From: Litoribrevibacter euphylliae
GTDB lineage: Bacteria > Pseudomonadota > Gammaproteobacteria > Pseudomonadales > Litoribrevibacteraceae
Reading direction: 5' to 3'
NCBI RefSeq assembly: GCF_042646085.1
Contig: NZ_JBHRSZ010000007.1
Span: forward strand, 806,001-870,000
DNA: 64,000 bases
Within the stretch, counting starts at the first letter, position 1, and each line of letters begins with the position of its first letter. Shown here in pieces: positions 33,260 to 40,787 of this stretch. The notes beneath the pieces are model-generated. The model ran no database searches and was not told the DNA's origin. It saw nothing but the letters and a program-made list of their open reading frames with translations. The position numbers and the translations under genes were made by a program.

Positions 33260-34018
33260 TCAGTTCGATTGATTCCAATCGATACACTCTTCTAGCGTTA
33301 CCCCGTTACCACCAAAAATATCCAAGGCACTACCAATCGTTAAATCCACCTTTCCTGTGGATAACTGATGCACCAGTTTCAGATCATCCAGACTGCGTGC
33401 GCCGCCTGCATAGGTTACCGGGATCTCACAAATCTGCCCCAGAAATTCGACCAGCTCTGTGTCGATGCCGGCCTGTAGGCCTTCCACATCAGCCGCATGA
33501 ATCAAAAATTCGGAACAATGGCCAGATAATTCTTTGATGGTGTCTGCGGTGATTTGGGTTTGTGTGATGGTTTGCCAGCGATCGGTAGCGATGTTCCAAC
33601 TGGAATCGGTTCTGCGACAGCTCAAATCCAAGACAAGGTGCTCTTTACCCGTTTCGCGCTTAATGGCTTCCAAACGATCCGAAGACAGTTCTCCACCTTC
33701 AAACAAATAAGATGTCACGATCACATGTGACGCTCCGGCTTCTAAGTAATCGGCAGCGTTTTCGTTGTTGACGCCACCACCGAATTGCAAGCCTTGTGGC
33801 CAAGCGCGCAAGGCGTTTAATGCGGCTTCTTGATTACCTGGGCCTAAGGCAATGACGTGACCACCCATCAGCTGATGATCTCGATAAAGCTCGGCATAGT
33901 AGGTTGAATCATAAGGGCTGACATAGTTGGTATCGGCGCCTTCATCGTTCAGGCTGCCTCCGACGATTTGCTTTACTTTGCCTTGGTGTAGATCGATGCA
34001 GGGACGGAATAAAGTCAC
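33260..34018 (-). CDS. Eukaryotic-type phosphoribosylformimino-AICAR-phosphate isomerase (HIS6-like)
   Basis: 252 residues. The sequence follows the eukaryotic HIS6 form of the histidine-pathway isomerase, not the usual bacterial HisA. Shared marks with the fungal and plant enzymes are PCIDLHQGKVKQIVGGSLND, HVIALGPGN, FGGGVNNENA, LDLSCRRTD, EFLIHAADVEGL, YAGGARSLDDLKLV and KVDLTIGSALDIFGGN. It should convert ProFAR to PRFAR. No other histidine gene is near, so it stands alone, either as the sole HisA or as an acquired duplicate. Cytoplasmic barrel; catalytic aspartates in CIDLH and AADVEG-like strands are kept. Confidence 0.88.
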   Translation of the reverse strand: MTLFRPCIDLHQGKVKQIVGGSLNDEGADTNYVSPYDSTYYAELYRDHQLMGGHVIALGPGNQEAALNALRAWPQGLQFGGGVNNENAADYLEAGASHVIVTSYLFEGGELSSDRLEAIKRETGKEHLVLDLSCRRTDSSWNIATDRWQTITQTQITADTIKELSGHCSEFLIHAADVEGLQAGIDTELVEFLGQICEIPVTYAGGARSLDDLKLVHQLSTGKVDLTIGSALDIFGGNGVTLEECIDWNQSN

Positions 34019-34293
34019 GTGGGCCTCGGTTTTTCGACAGTAACAATCAGTTGCGCGCCATTATACCGGATGCGACTCCGTTGCGAAGTGCTGAAGTAGA
34101 ATTCTTATCACTCCGATGTTCACGGTAAAACACGTATAAGACGTATGGATAAATGCAAGGTTATTGATCTGCCTCAAGTTTTTGTTAGCTGACTCCATAT
34201 AAAGTGCCTGCCTTGCTATTAGCCCTAGTGATTGTGGTGATATAGCAAATGGATTCTGTGTTGATATTGGATAAGGCTTTCTTGGGAGTGGCT

Positions 34294-34950
34294 ATGTCAA
34301 AATTTACCATTAAGTTGTGGGTGTTATGCAGTGCTTTGCTGTTGGCGTTCCAGACTCAGGCGGACCTTAACCAACAGTATAAATTGTTGGAAACGATTCA
34401 AACCAACCCTCAGACATTAATTGAGTCGGCAAAGCAGGGTGAAGAGAAAGCCAGTTTGTGCGGATTTTGTCATGGTGTGGATGGCAATACCAAGCGTGAC
34501 TTTATTCCCAACCTGGCTGGGCAAAACGCCAAGTATTTGATCAATCAGTTTGAGCAGTTTGCTTCCGGTAAACGTAAGAATTACGTGATGAGTCAGTTAG
34601 CGGATAAGCTATCGCTGGAAGAGCGCGTTAACTTGGCGATTCATTTTTCACAGCAAGAGGCTAAGCCGTTTGTTCCTAAGAAACCGAATAAAAAATTGGC
34701 GGATGCATCTTCTCAGAACGGGCAAACCGAGTTTCAGGCTAAATGTCAGATGTGTCATGGCGTGAAGGCCGAAGGTTGGGATCAGTTGCCAAGGTTAGCC
34801 AGTCAGCCGGCTGAATATCTGATGAAGACTTTAAACAAGTTCAAGACCGACCACCGAGATCGTAATCAATCGCCGATGACGTCCATTGCCAAGCAACTCA
34901 CAGATCAAGAAATTCGTGACATTGCGGTCTTTTTATCTGGCCTACAATAG
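34294..34950 (+). CDS. Diheme cytochrome c4-like protein
   Basis: About 218 residues with a signal peptide (LWVLCSALLLAFQTQA) and two haem sites, CGFCH at residues 56-60 and CQMCH at 151-155, each followed by a typical class I cytochrome half (LAGQNAKYLINQFEQFASGK and LASQPAEYLMKTLNKFKTDH, both repeated in the two halves). This duplicated layout is that of cytochrome c4, a periplasmic electron carrier. The ATG at 34294 has GGGAG 5 bases upstream, so it is preferred over the ATG at 34249. It lies upstream of the iron-responsive cluster and may feed or drain electrons there, but has its own leader. Confidence 0.9.
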   Translation: MSKFTIKLWVLCSALLLAFQTQADLNQQYKLLETIQTNPQTLIESAKQGEEKASLCGFCHGVDGNTKRDFIPNLAGQNAKYLINQFEQFASGKRKNYVMSQLADKLSLEERVNLAIHFSQQEAKPFVPKKPNKKLADASSQNGQTEFQAKCQMCHGVKAEGWDQLPRLASQPAEYLMKTLNKFKTDHRDRNQSPMTSIAKQLTDQEIRDIAVFLSGLQ

Positions 34951-35011
34951 TTTTATGTAGCTTGCAAGTGGTGTTCAAAATCGCAAGAACAGCATTGGAT
35001 TTTGCAAGTCT

Positions 35012-35030
35012 GTGAATGAGACTCATTCTT
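35012..35030 (+). promoter_or_regulatory. Fur-box-like site 1
   Basis: gtgaatgagactcattctt matches about 13 of 19 positions of the ferric uptake regulator consensus, with a nearly perfect central aatgag-a-ctcatt dyad. It lies 126-144 bases before the start of the 685-residue protein gene. Confidence 0.6.
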
Positions 35031-35061
35031 CTTGATGTGTGTCAATGAAGGATGAGGTTTT

Positions 35062-35088
35062 AATACTTGAGGCTTTTCATCAAGTATT
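35062..35088 (+). repeat. Perfect inverted repeat between the two Fur-like sites
   Basis: aatacttga / tcaagtatt, 9-bp arms around a 9-base spacer. It may be a leader hairpin or an operator. Confidence 0.5.
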
Positions 35089-35095
35089 TCGACTA

Positions 35096-35114
35096 TAGAA
35101 TGAGAATCATTATT
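35096..35114 (+). promoter_or_regulatory. Fur-box-like site 2
   Basis: tagaatgagaatcattatt matches about 15 of 19 positions of the Fur consensus GATAATGATAATCATTATC, including an almost complete central dyad. It lies 42 bases before the ATG of the next gene, where a repressor would cover a promoter. Confidence 0.75.
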
Positions 35115-35155
35115 AAATACTGGCTGAGCCAACTTCTGATGATTCGAGGTTTTAT

Positions 35156-37213
35156 ATGTTGAAATCACACGCGTTCTTTCATGGCACCCGCACCCGTTTA
35201 TCCTGTGCACTTTCTGCTGCAATTTTCTCTCTTTCCTTACCGATAGCATTACAAGCACAACCTCAGGTTGAAGTGCTCGATGAAACGCTTGATCCGGCTG
35301 CCAATTTCTTAGCCTATACCGAATTTGAATTGTCTGGCGAACCTTTAGTAGAAGCCCTCGGGTTGGATCTTGACGTTTTGGACCCGGACGCCCGCAACCA
35401 GCCAACGGTCTTTGATTATGCCGCCGGCATTGAAAGTTACGAGTACTCGGAAGAGGCGATGTACGCGTTGAATTATCAGTCGCAGATGGGGCCGCATATG
35501 GTCAACGGGCCGTTAAATCAGCAACGCGGTGGTACGCTGAACGCACTGAATGAGCGTATTCAGGTATTGGGTCAGGCGGTTGGTCGAGACATGTCCGAGG
35601 TTCCAAAAAACTTATATTTGATTTCTTTGCCTTACGCGTCGGGGTCTCCTCGTTTTCAAAGTGAAGTGAATGCGACTTCGATTGGTTTGCATCGACTTGA
35701 ATACAAGGTGAATGGTGATTATTTGTTTGTTCAGGAAAACATCCCGGCTTATATTCGCGACTATAAAACCTTAGCCTGGGATGCGAACAGCTTCGACCGC
35801 ACGCTGGTGCCCGCGGCGATTGGTGGCATTCTTTTGAAAGAAGTGATGTGGTCGCAGGATTTTCTTGGCGGCATGCATGTAACTGAATCGGACGAAGAGG
35901 TTGAGGCTGAGAGTGCAACGATGGACCACTCAGATACCTACAGTTTAGGTGTTTCCGCATTTGATGGCTTCAATGGCATGGTGTTGACCGAGCAGGCCAT
36001 AGATAAATTACTGATCCTGCGTGATCAATTGCTGTTCGATGGTAAGACCTTAGGGGTTGCGTCAAAAGACGCGAAGCGTGTGTGGTTCCCGCATCGTGTA
36101 AGGGTTGATGAGAAGCAGACGTATGGCGTCAATGCCATCGCTAAGCTAACGGTCGAAGATGGACGTTCTCACTTACGTGATCAGTGGCAACTGTTGTGGC
36201 CAATGGCTGAGTTCTATGCAATGACGGATCAACGCGAGGCGAATACCAATCAAAACCCGGCCTTTATGGCGGTGTTTGATGGCGCGCCTTTTGAGGCGGC
36301 TCCGGTTAACAATACGGATGCTGATACCAGCAACGATGTTGCCAGTAACGACGCCTTTACTGTGGTGTCTGAGGTGTCTGAGGCGGTGTTTCGTAACCTC
36401 CAGCAAGGCCACTTCAATAGTACGTTTGGCACCTTTGTGGATGAAGTGTCCGTTCAAGGCAAGGCTGGGCAGAGCGTTACCAGTTTCGATGCGGCTTATT
36501 CGCTGGTGGCGTTATCCATCTACCAACGTGCGTTAGATGCCATGCCGGTGGGTTATGCATCCGGGGAACCAGGTGAGTCACGTCTACATACTGAGCAAGG
36601 CAAAGCAGCGTTGGCGATGCTTCGTGCACAGGCGGACTTTCTGATCGAACACCTGATGGATGCGCAAGGCTTGGTTTCTGAGTCTGCAAATCTGTCTGGC
36701 AAGACAGTGACGGCATCCAAGGTTAAAAATCTGGATGCCCAGTTTGCCGCGGTTCGTGGCTTGACCGCGGCTTTCGGTGCGACCAACGATGCCAAGTATT
36801 TCAAGGCAGCTCGTAAAGCTTACATGGCAGCCGAACAACACATGTACAGCCCAAGCTTGAAAACCTGGATGGATCAGGACGGTGTTGCTGAATATACACC
36901 TAACACTTTAGCAGCCATTTCAGGGGCCCTTCGCTCGGCCATGTTGAGTTTGAAGAATCAGGAAGGGGAAACGCTTGCTGGTTTGGATTTGCAAACCTTG
37001 GTGGCCCGTTATCAAGATTGGTTTGTGGGTGTCGTCAATGGTGGCATGCAGTTATCTGAGTGGTTGGCTGACAGCGGTGAGCACGTTTTGTTGGGGGTTG
37101 GTTTAGAAAAAGGTGATGCCGATCAAGACGGTATCAAGCAGGTGAATTATGCGGGTGGCAAGTATGGAATTGCGCCTGTCTTGGCGAACAAGGCTCGTAT
37201 TCACAGCAAATAA
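35156..37213 (+). CDS. Large exported protein of unknown function, probably Fur-regulated
   Basis: 685 residues; I do not recognise the family. A signal peptide (LSCALSAAIFSLSLPIALQA, cut near AQPQ) sends it to the periplasm or outside. The chain has no CXXCH, no lipobox and no later membrane segment. The middle and C-terminal half contain many helical stretches (QGKAALAMLRAQADFLIEHL, FAAVRGLTAAFGATNDAKYF, ARKAYMAAEQHMY) that suggest an alpha/alpha-barrel or toroid fold. The GAGG ribosome site is good. Two Fur-like sites lie just upstream, and a strong hairpin follows the stop. It precedes a membrane protein and a multihaem cytochrome in the same direction, so a role in iron-linked redox chemistry is inferred, not shown. 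Confidence 0.85.
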   Translation: MLKSHAFFHGTRTRLSCALSAAIFSLSLPIALQAQPQVEVLDETLDPAANFLAYTEFELSGEPLVEALGLDLDVLDPDARNQPTVFDYAAGIESYEYSEEAMYALNYQSQMGPHMVNGPLNQQRGGTLNALNERIQVLGQAVGRDMSEVPKNLYLISLPYASGSPRFQSEVNATSIGLHRLEYKVNGDYLFVQENIPAYIRDYKTLAWDANSFDRTLVPAAIGGILLKEVMWSQDFLGGMHVTESDEEVEAESATMDHSDTYSLGVSAFDGFNGMVLTEQAIDKLLILRDQLLFDGKTLGVASKDAKRVWFPHRVRVDEKQTYGVNAIAKLTVEDGRSHLRDQWQLLWPMAEFYAMTDQREANTNQNPAFMAVFDGAPFEAAPVNNTDADTSNDVASNDAFTVVSEVSEAVFRNLQQGHFNSTFGTFVDEVSVQGKAGQSVTSFDAAYSLVALSIYQRALDAMPVGYASGEPGESRLHTEQGKAALAMLRAQADFLIEHLMDAQGLVSESANLSGKTVTASKVKNLDAQFAAVRGLTAAFGATNDAKYFKAARKAYMAAEQHMYSPSLKTWMDQDGVAEYTPNTLAAISGALRSAMLSLKNQEGETLAGLDLQTLVARYQDWFVGVVNGGMQLSEWLADSGEHVLLGVGLEKGDADQDGIKQVNYAGGKYGIAPVLANKARIHSK

Positions 37214-37242
37214 CCTGTTAAGTTAATTGTCTGTTCAACAGT

Positions 37243-37270
37243 GGCCGGAGCCATTAGCTCCGGCCTTCTT
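37243..37270 (+). terminator. Terminator or attenuator after the 685-residue gene
   Basis: Perfect 9-bp stem ggccggagc-catta-gctccggcc followed by TTCTT. It would end most transcripts before the cytochrome genes, implying partial read-through or a second promoter in 37271-37368. Confidence 0.8.
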
Positions 37271-37368
37271 GCGTTATATCAACATCGTATCTGATGATTT
37301 TGGATAGGATTTCTAGAAACGTACACGATTGAACTTTTACGCTGATATATCAGTGTCTGGTTGTTTTT

Positions 37369-37908
37369 ATGAATGCCCCTTTGTCTTCCTCGACCGTTTC
37401 TTCTGAAAATGAACGTCTTTCATGGACGCAATCGCTTAAAGGTTATTGGTTAAAGCAGGCGTATCGCCATAAAAACGCTGAAAAGCTGATGTATGTGATG
37501 TTTGTGTCAGGCTTTTTACTGTGGGATCAATTATCGCTGCCATGGACAATAGAGCGTTGGTTGTTGCTGGCGCATATGGTGATCGGCGTTTCTCTGTTTC
37601 TATGGACTGTTGGGATGTTCTGGAGTGCGCATCGTCGTTTGTTGATGCGCTCTAAGAAGTCATTTTTAAGAATTACAGGCCGAATGACTGAAGCCCTGTT
37701 GGTGCTCTGTGTCAGCAGCGGTGTTTACCTCTTCTTTTACGGTGTCACCGGAAATACGCTGAGCGTATTCATTCAGGACGTCCATTTCTATTCCTCGTTA
37801 GTACTTACGCCGCTGGTATTTCGACACGCCTTGCGTTGGAGTGTATTGAACTTGAAGTCGTCCCGGTTGGTGAGTTTCTTTGCGAATCGCAGAGGAGACA
37901 ACACATGA
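37369..37908 (+). CDS. Four-helix membrane protein with conserved-looking histidines, cytochrome b-like
   Basis: 179 residues with about four membrane helices: MYVMFVSGFLLWDQL, WLLLAHMVIGVSLFLWTVGM, LLVLCVSSGVYLFFYGVTG and FYSSLVLTPLVFRHALRW. Histidines lie near helix ends; the last helix has His-X13-His (VHFYSSLVLTPLVFRHAL), the spacing used by di-haem b-type cytochromes, while helix 2 has His-X18-His. I infer a quinol-side cytochrome b that hands electrons to the multihaem protein encoded next. The stop overlaps the next ATG by four bases (ATGA 37905-37908), so the two products are translationally coupled. The family is not recognised with certainty. Confidence 0.7.
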   Translation: MNAPLSSSTVSSENERLSWTQSLKGYWLKQAYRHKNAEKLMYVMFVSGFLLWDQLSLPWTIERWLLLAHMVIGVSLFLWTVGMFWSAHRRLLMRSKKSFLRITGRMTEALLVLCVSSGVYLFFYGVTGNTLSVFIQDVHFYSSLVLTPLVFRHALRWSVLNLKSSRLVSFFANRRGDNT

Positions 37909-40787
37909 GCCTTCGCCTTAGTTGTATTTTGCTGCTGTGGATAACTTTATGGCCGTTGGCGTCTTTCGGGATGGCGCACAATAAAAGCAGCTCCTTTGTT
38001 TTGGATGACGCTCGAAACCGAATAATCAGCGCCAACTTTGATACCGGCTCCGTCAGTACTCTAGATAAAGCGTCAGGCGAGCGTCTCAGCGAAGTTCGAA
38101 TCGGGCAAGACATACGTCGAATTGCGTTATCGTCGGATGAGTCGTCTGTGATCTTGGCGACCGATTACTTGGCCGACGAAGTGGTGTTATTGGATGCTGA
38201 CAGCTTGAAGGAACTCAATCGTATCGAGGTGCCGTCTCGTCCGTTTGGCGTCGTGTTTGATTCCGAAAAGCATCGTTTCTATGTGACCAGTTTTGAGCAG
38301 CATAAGCTGCTGGTGGTATCGACTGATGGTGATCTAGTGGCGGAGATTGATACCGCTGAAACGCCACGAGGTCTTGCCTGGCTAGAGGATGGTCGCCTGT
38401 TGATCTCGCATGCATTGACCGGTGAAGTGTCTATTTACTTAACGGAGTTTGAGGTGCCTAAGCTGGATAAGGTTATTCAATTGGCAGAGACGCCTTCGCA
38501 TCCGATAAAAACCACCCCGCAAGGCAGGCCAAGACGCTTGGATAATATCGCAATTTCATCCGACGGTTCACAAGCCTGGCTGCCGCATGTGCTGTGGTCG
38601 TTTGGTCATAACTTTCAATTCCAGTCGACAATTTTTCCTGCTGTCTCCGTGCTGGATTTAACTCCAGGAAAAGAACAGGAGAGGGTGGAAGAGCGTAAAC
38701 AGCTGTTCCAGCAAATTAACATTCTTGAAAAGGGCAATAAGACGCGCATCGTTTCTAATCCGCATGATGCGGTATTTACTGAAGGGGATCAAAAAGTCGT
38801 TGTGAGCTTAGCGGGTTCCGAAGACTTAATGGTGTTTGATCTTTCTCGACAGGGAAAAGCCAGCAAGAAGCGTCATCGTCGTAAGAAATTTCAAGGCGGC
38901 GCAAAAGTCACACAGATCTACCGTCACGTTCCTGGGGATAACCCGAAAGGCTTGGTTACTCAGGGACAACGGTTGTTTGTGCAAAATGCGATGAGTCTTG
39001 ATGTATCTACGTTTAATTTGGGCGATGGCGGGCCGTTTTCTAAAATCAAACTGGAAAAGGAGGTGTTTGCTGAGCTGGTATCGGAAGATCCGTTACCTGC
39101 GCCGTTACGCCTCGGTAAAAGCTTATTCAATTCGGCCAATAGCGATGATTATTCACCGAGCATTGCGGGTGATTTTTGGATGAGTTGCGATTCCTGCCAC
39201 ATCGACGGGTTTAACTTTACTAACCGTTATTTGTTAAACGACGGTCAGAAAGATAAATATCAGAACGCGCTGACCGGGCATGTGGACGTGCGTAAGATGA
39301 TCGCCGGTGATCCGGTCGGCGCTTATGTCGACATCATTCAAAAAACGCAGGGTGGTATGCCTGGGATTGATCCAGAACATCCACCGGTAGCGGTCGCAAA
39401 GCAGATGACCGCTTTGAATGCTTATGTTCGAGCACAGGAAAATCTCCCGTATTTATCAACCTGGCTACGCCTGGATGACGAGACGCCTTACGCTCATCCT
39501 GAAGATTGGATCAATTCGGCCAAGTGCGCCGATTGCCATAGTACCATTTACGATCAGTGGGCCGACTCCAATCATGGCATGAACATGGATCATCCCTTCT
39601 ACCGTTTCCATGAGGACTTTGCTGCAAAAGAAGAAGGCGAGGAATTTCGGGTACTCTGTCGTGGCTGTCATGCGCCTCAGATGGTCATCAATGGTGAGAG
39701 CCAGGCTTTCTCCGAATTTGGTGATATGCGTGAAGCGGGTGGTGCATCGTTAAAAAACAGATTGTCTCACGGCCTGGCTGTCAACGAACGGGGCACTGGT
39801 TGTGAGTTCTGTCACCGTATCGTGAAAGCGGAGAATGCCGGTGGTAACGCCGATATGACGGTCAACCTAAAAGATCGAGCCAGTTATATCTTTGAGAATG
39901 TGGATAACCCGGTAGCACAATGGCTGGCGGATAAACAAATCAATGCTCAACCGGGCGCGCATAAGGCGTCGTATTCTGACCCCTCTCTGTATCAGGATTC
40001 GCTGTATTGCGCGACCTGTCATAATGAATTCACCACGGGCATGGGCGCGAACGTCAATGATAATTACGGTGAATGGCTGGCCTCCAAATTTAATAACCCT
40101 GACGAGCCTGAACAACATAAAACCTGCATTGATTGTCATATGACTCCAGATGTCACGCATTTCTCTGCCCAAGCAGGGCGCTCTACCGAGGGTGGCCCAA
40201 TGAAAGCTCAACTGCGTTCTCATCATTTCACCGGAGGGAATTATTACTTCACCGGCATGCGCAGTGCGGAGCATCAACAGCTGAGTGTGGATATTCTGAA
40301 AACCGCCGCCACATTAGCCGTGACGTTGAATAATGGCGAATTACAGGTCGCAGTAACAAATGAGCGTTCGGGTCATCATTTACCGGGTGGATCACGACGT
40401 CAGGTGTGGTTAGAGGTGATCGCGACTGATGAGCAAGGGCAAACTCTCTTCGAGAGTGGTGTGATGAGAAATGGTTATATCCCAAAAGACAGTCGTAAGT
40501 TCATTAAAATCGGAGTGGATGAAGACGGGCAACCGGTAGGCTTACGGTTCTGGCGCTATGTAAAAATTGGCAAAGACACGCGCATTGCTTCTGGTGAAAC
40601 GCGCGTAGAACACTTCTCGTTACCTGATTATAGCGGCGAACTGACAGTCAGCGTTCGTCTGCTTTACCAAGTGTTTTCAAAGCAATTGGTAGAGACGGTA
40701 CAGGCGGCGTTTCCTGACGAAGACATTCCTGAGGTTGACGTCGTTGAAATGACTAAGCAGCTTGTTCGTTTTCCACCGCAATCGTGA
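37905..40787 (+). CDS. Beta-propeller / hexahaem c-type cytochrome fusion
   Basis: 960 residues, exported (LLLWITLWPLASFGMA). An N-terminal YVTN/YncE-type beta-propeller spans about residues 30-400 (FVLDDARNRIISANFDTGSV, FGVVFDSEKHRFYVTSF). Six CXXCH haem sites follow, at residues 428, 541, 585, 633, 702 and 741. The last five lie in a cytochrome c-554-like block (CADCHSTIYDQWADSNHGMN). A C-terminal beta domain (about 800-960) ends the chain. AGAGGAG precedes the ATG, which overlaps the previous stop. The predicted partner is the cytochrome b-like protein. The terminal acceptor is unknown; ferric iron or another metal is possible, given the upstream Fur sites. Its 3' end overlaps the convergent diguanylate cyclase gene by 35 bases. 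Confidence 0.9.
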   Translation: MSLRLSCILLLWITLWPLASFGMAHNKSSSFVLDDARNRIISANFDTGSVSTLDKASGERLSEVRIGQDIRRIALSSDESSVILATDYLADEVVLLDADSLKELNRIEVPSRPFGVVFDSEKHRFYVTSFEQHKLLVVSTDGDLVAEIDTAETPRGLAWLEDGRLLISHALTGEVSIYLTEFEVPKLDKVIQLAETPSHPIKTTPQGRPRRLDNIAISSDGSQAWLPHVLWSFGHNFQFQSTIFPAVSVLDLTPGKEQERVEERKQLFQQINILEKGNKTRIVSNPHDAVFTEGDQKVVVSLAGSEDLMVFDLSRQGKASKKRHRRKKFQGGAKVTQIYRHVPGDNPKGLVTQGQRLFVQNAMSLDVSTFNLGDGGPFSKIKLEKEVFAELVSEDPLPAPLRLGKSLFNSANSDDYSPSIAGDFWMSCDSCHIDGFNFTNRYLLNDGQKDKYQNALTGHVDVRKMIAGDPVGAYVDIIQKTQGGMPGIDPEHPPVAVAKQMTALNAYVRAQENLPYLSTWLRLDDETPYAHPEDWINSAKCADCHSTIYDQWADSNHGMNMDHPFYRFHEDFAAKEEGEEFRVLCRGCHAPQMVINGESQAFSEFGDMREAGGASLKNRLSHGLAVNERGTGCEFCHRIVKAENAGGNADMTVNLKDRASYIFENVDNPVAQWLADKQINAQPGAHKASYSDPSLYQDSLYCATCHNEFTTGMGANVNDNYGEWLASKFNNPDEPEQHKTCIDCHMTPDVTHFSAQAGRSTEGGPMKAQLRSHHFTGGNYYFTGMRSAEHQQLSVDILKTAATLAVTLNNGELQVAVTNERSGHHLPGGSRRQVWLEVIATDEQGQTLFESGVMRNGYIPKDSRKFIKIGVDEDGQPVGLRFWRYVKIGKDTRIASGETRVEHFSLPDYSGELTVSVRLLYQVFSKQLVETVQAAFPDEDIPEVDVVEMTKQLVRFPPQS

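Noticed and set aside
35502..35960. Long minus-strand open frame inside the 685-residue gene
   Set aside because: It is a shadow of a well supported coding gene with a ribosome site and signal peptide; no protein-like motif on the minus strand.
39867..40277. 136-residue minus-strand frame inside the hexahaem gene
   Set aside because: It lies opposite three haem sites and a conserved cytochrome domain; codon bias favours the plus strand.
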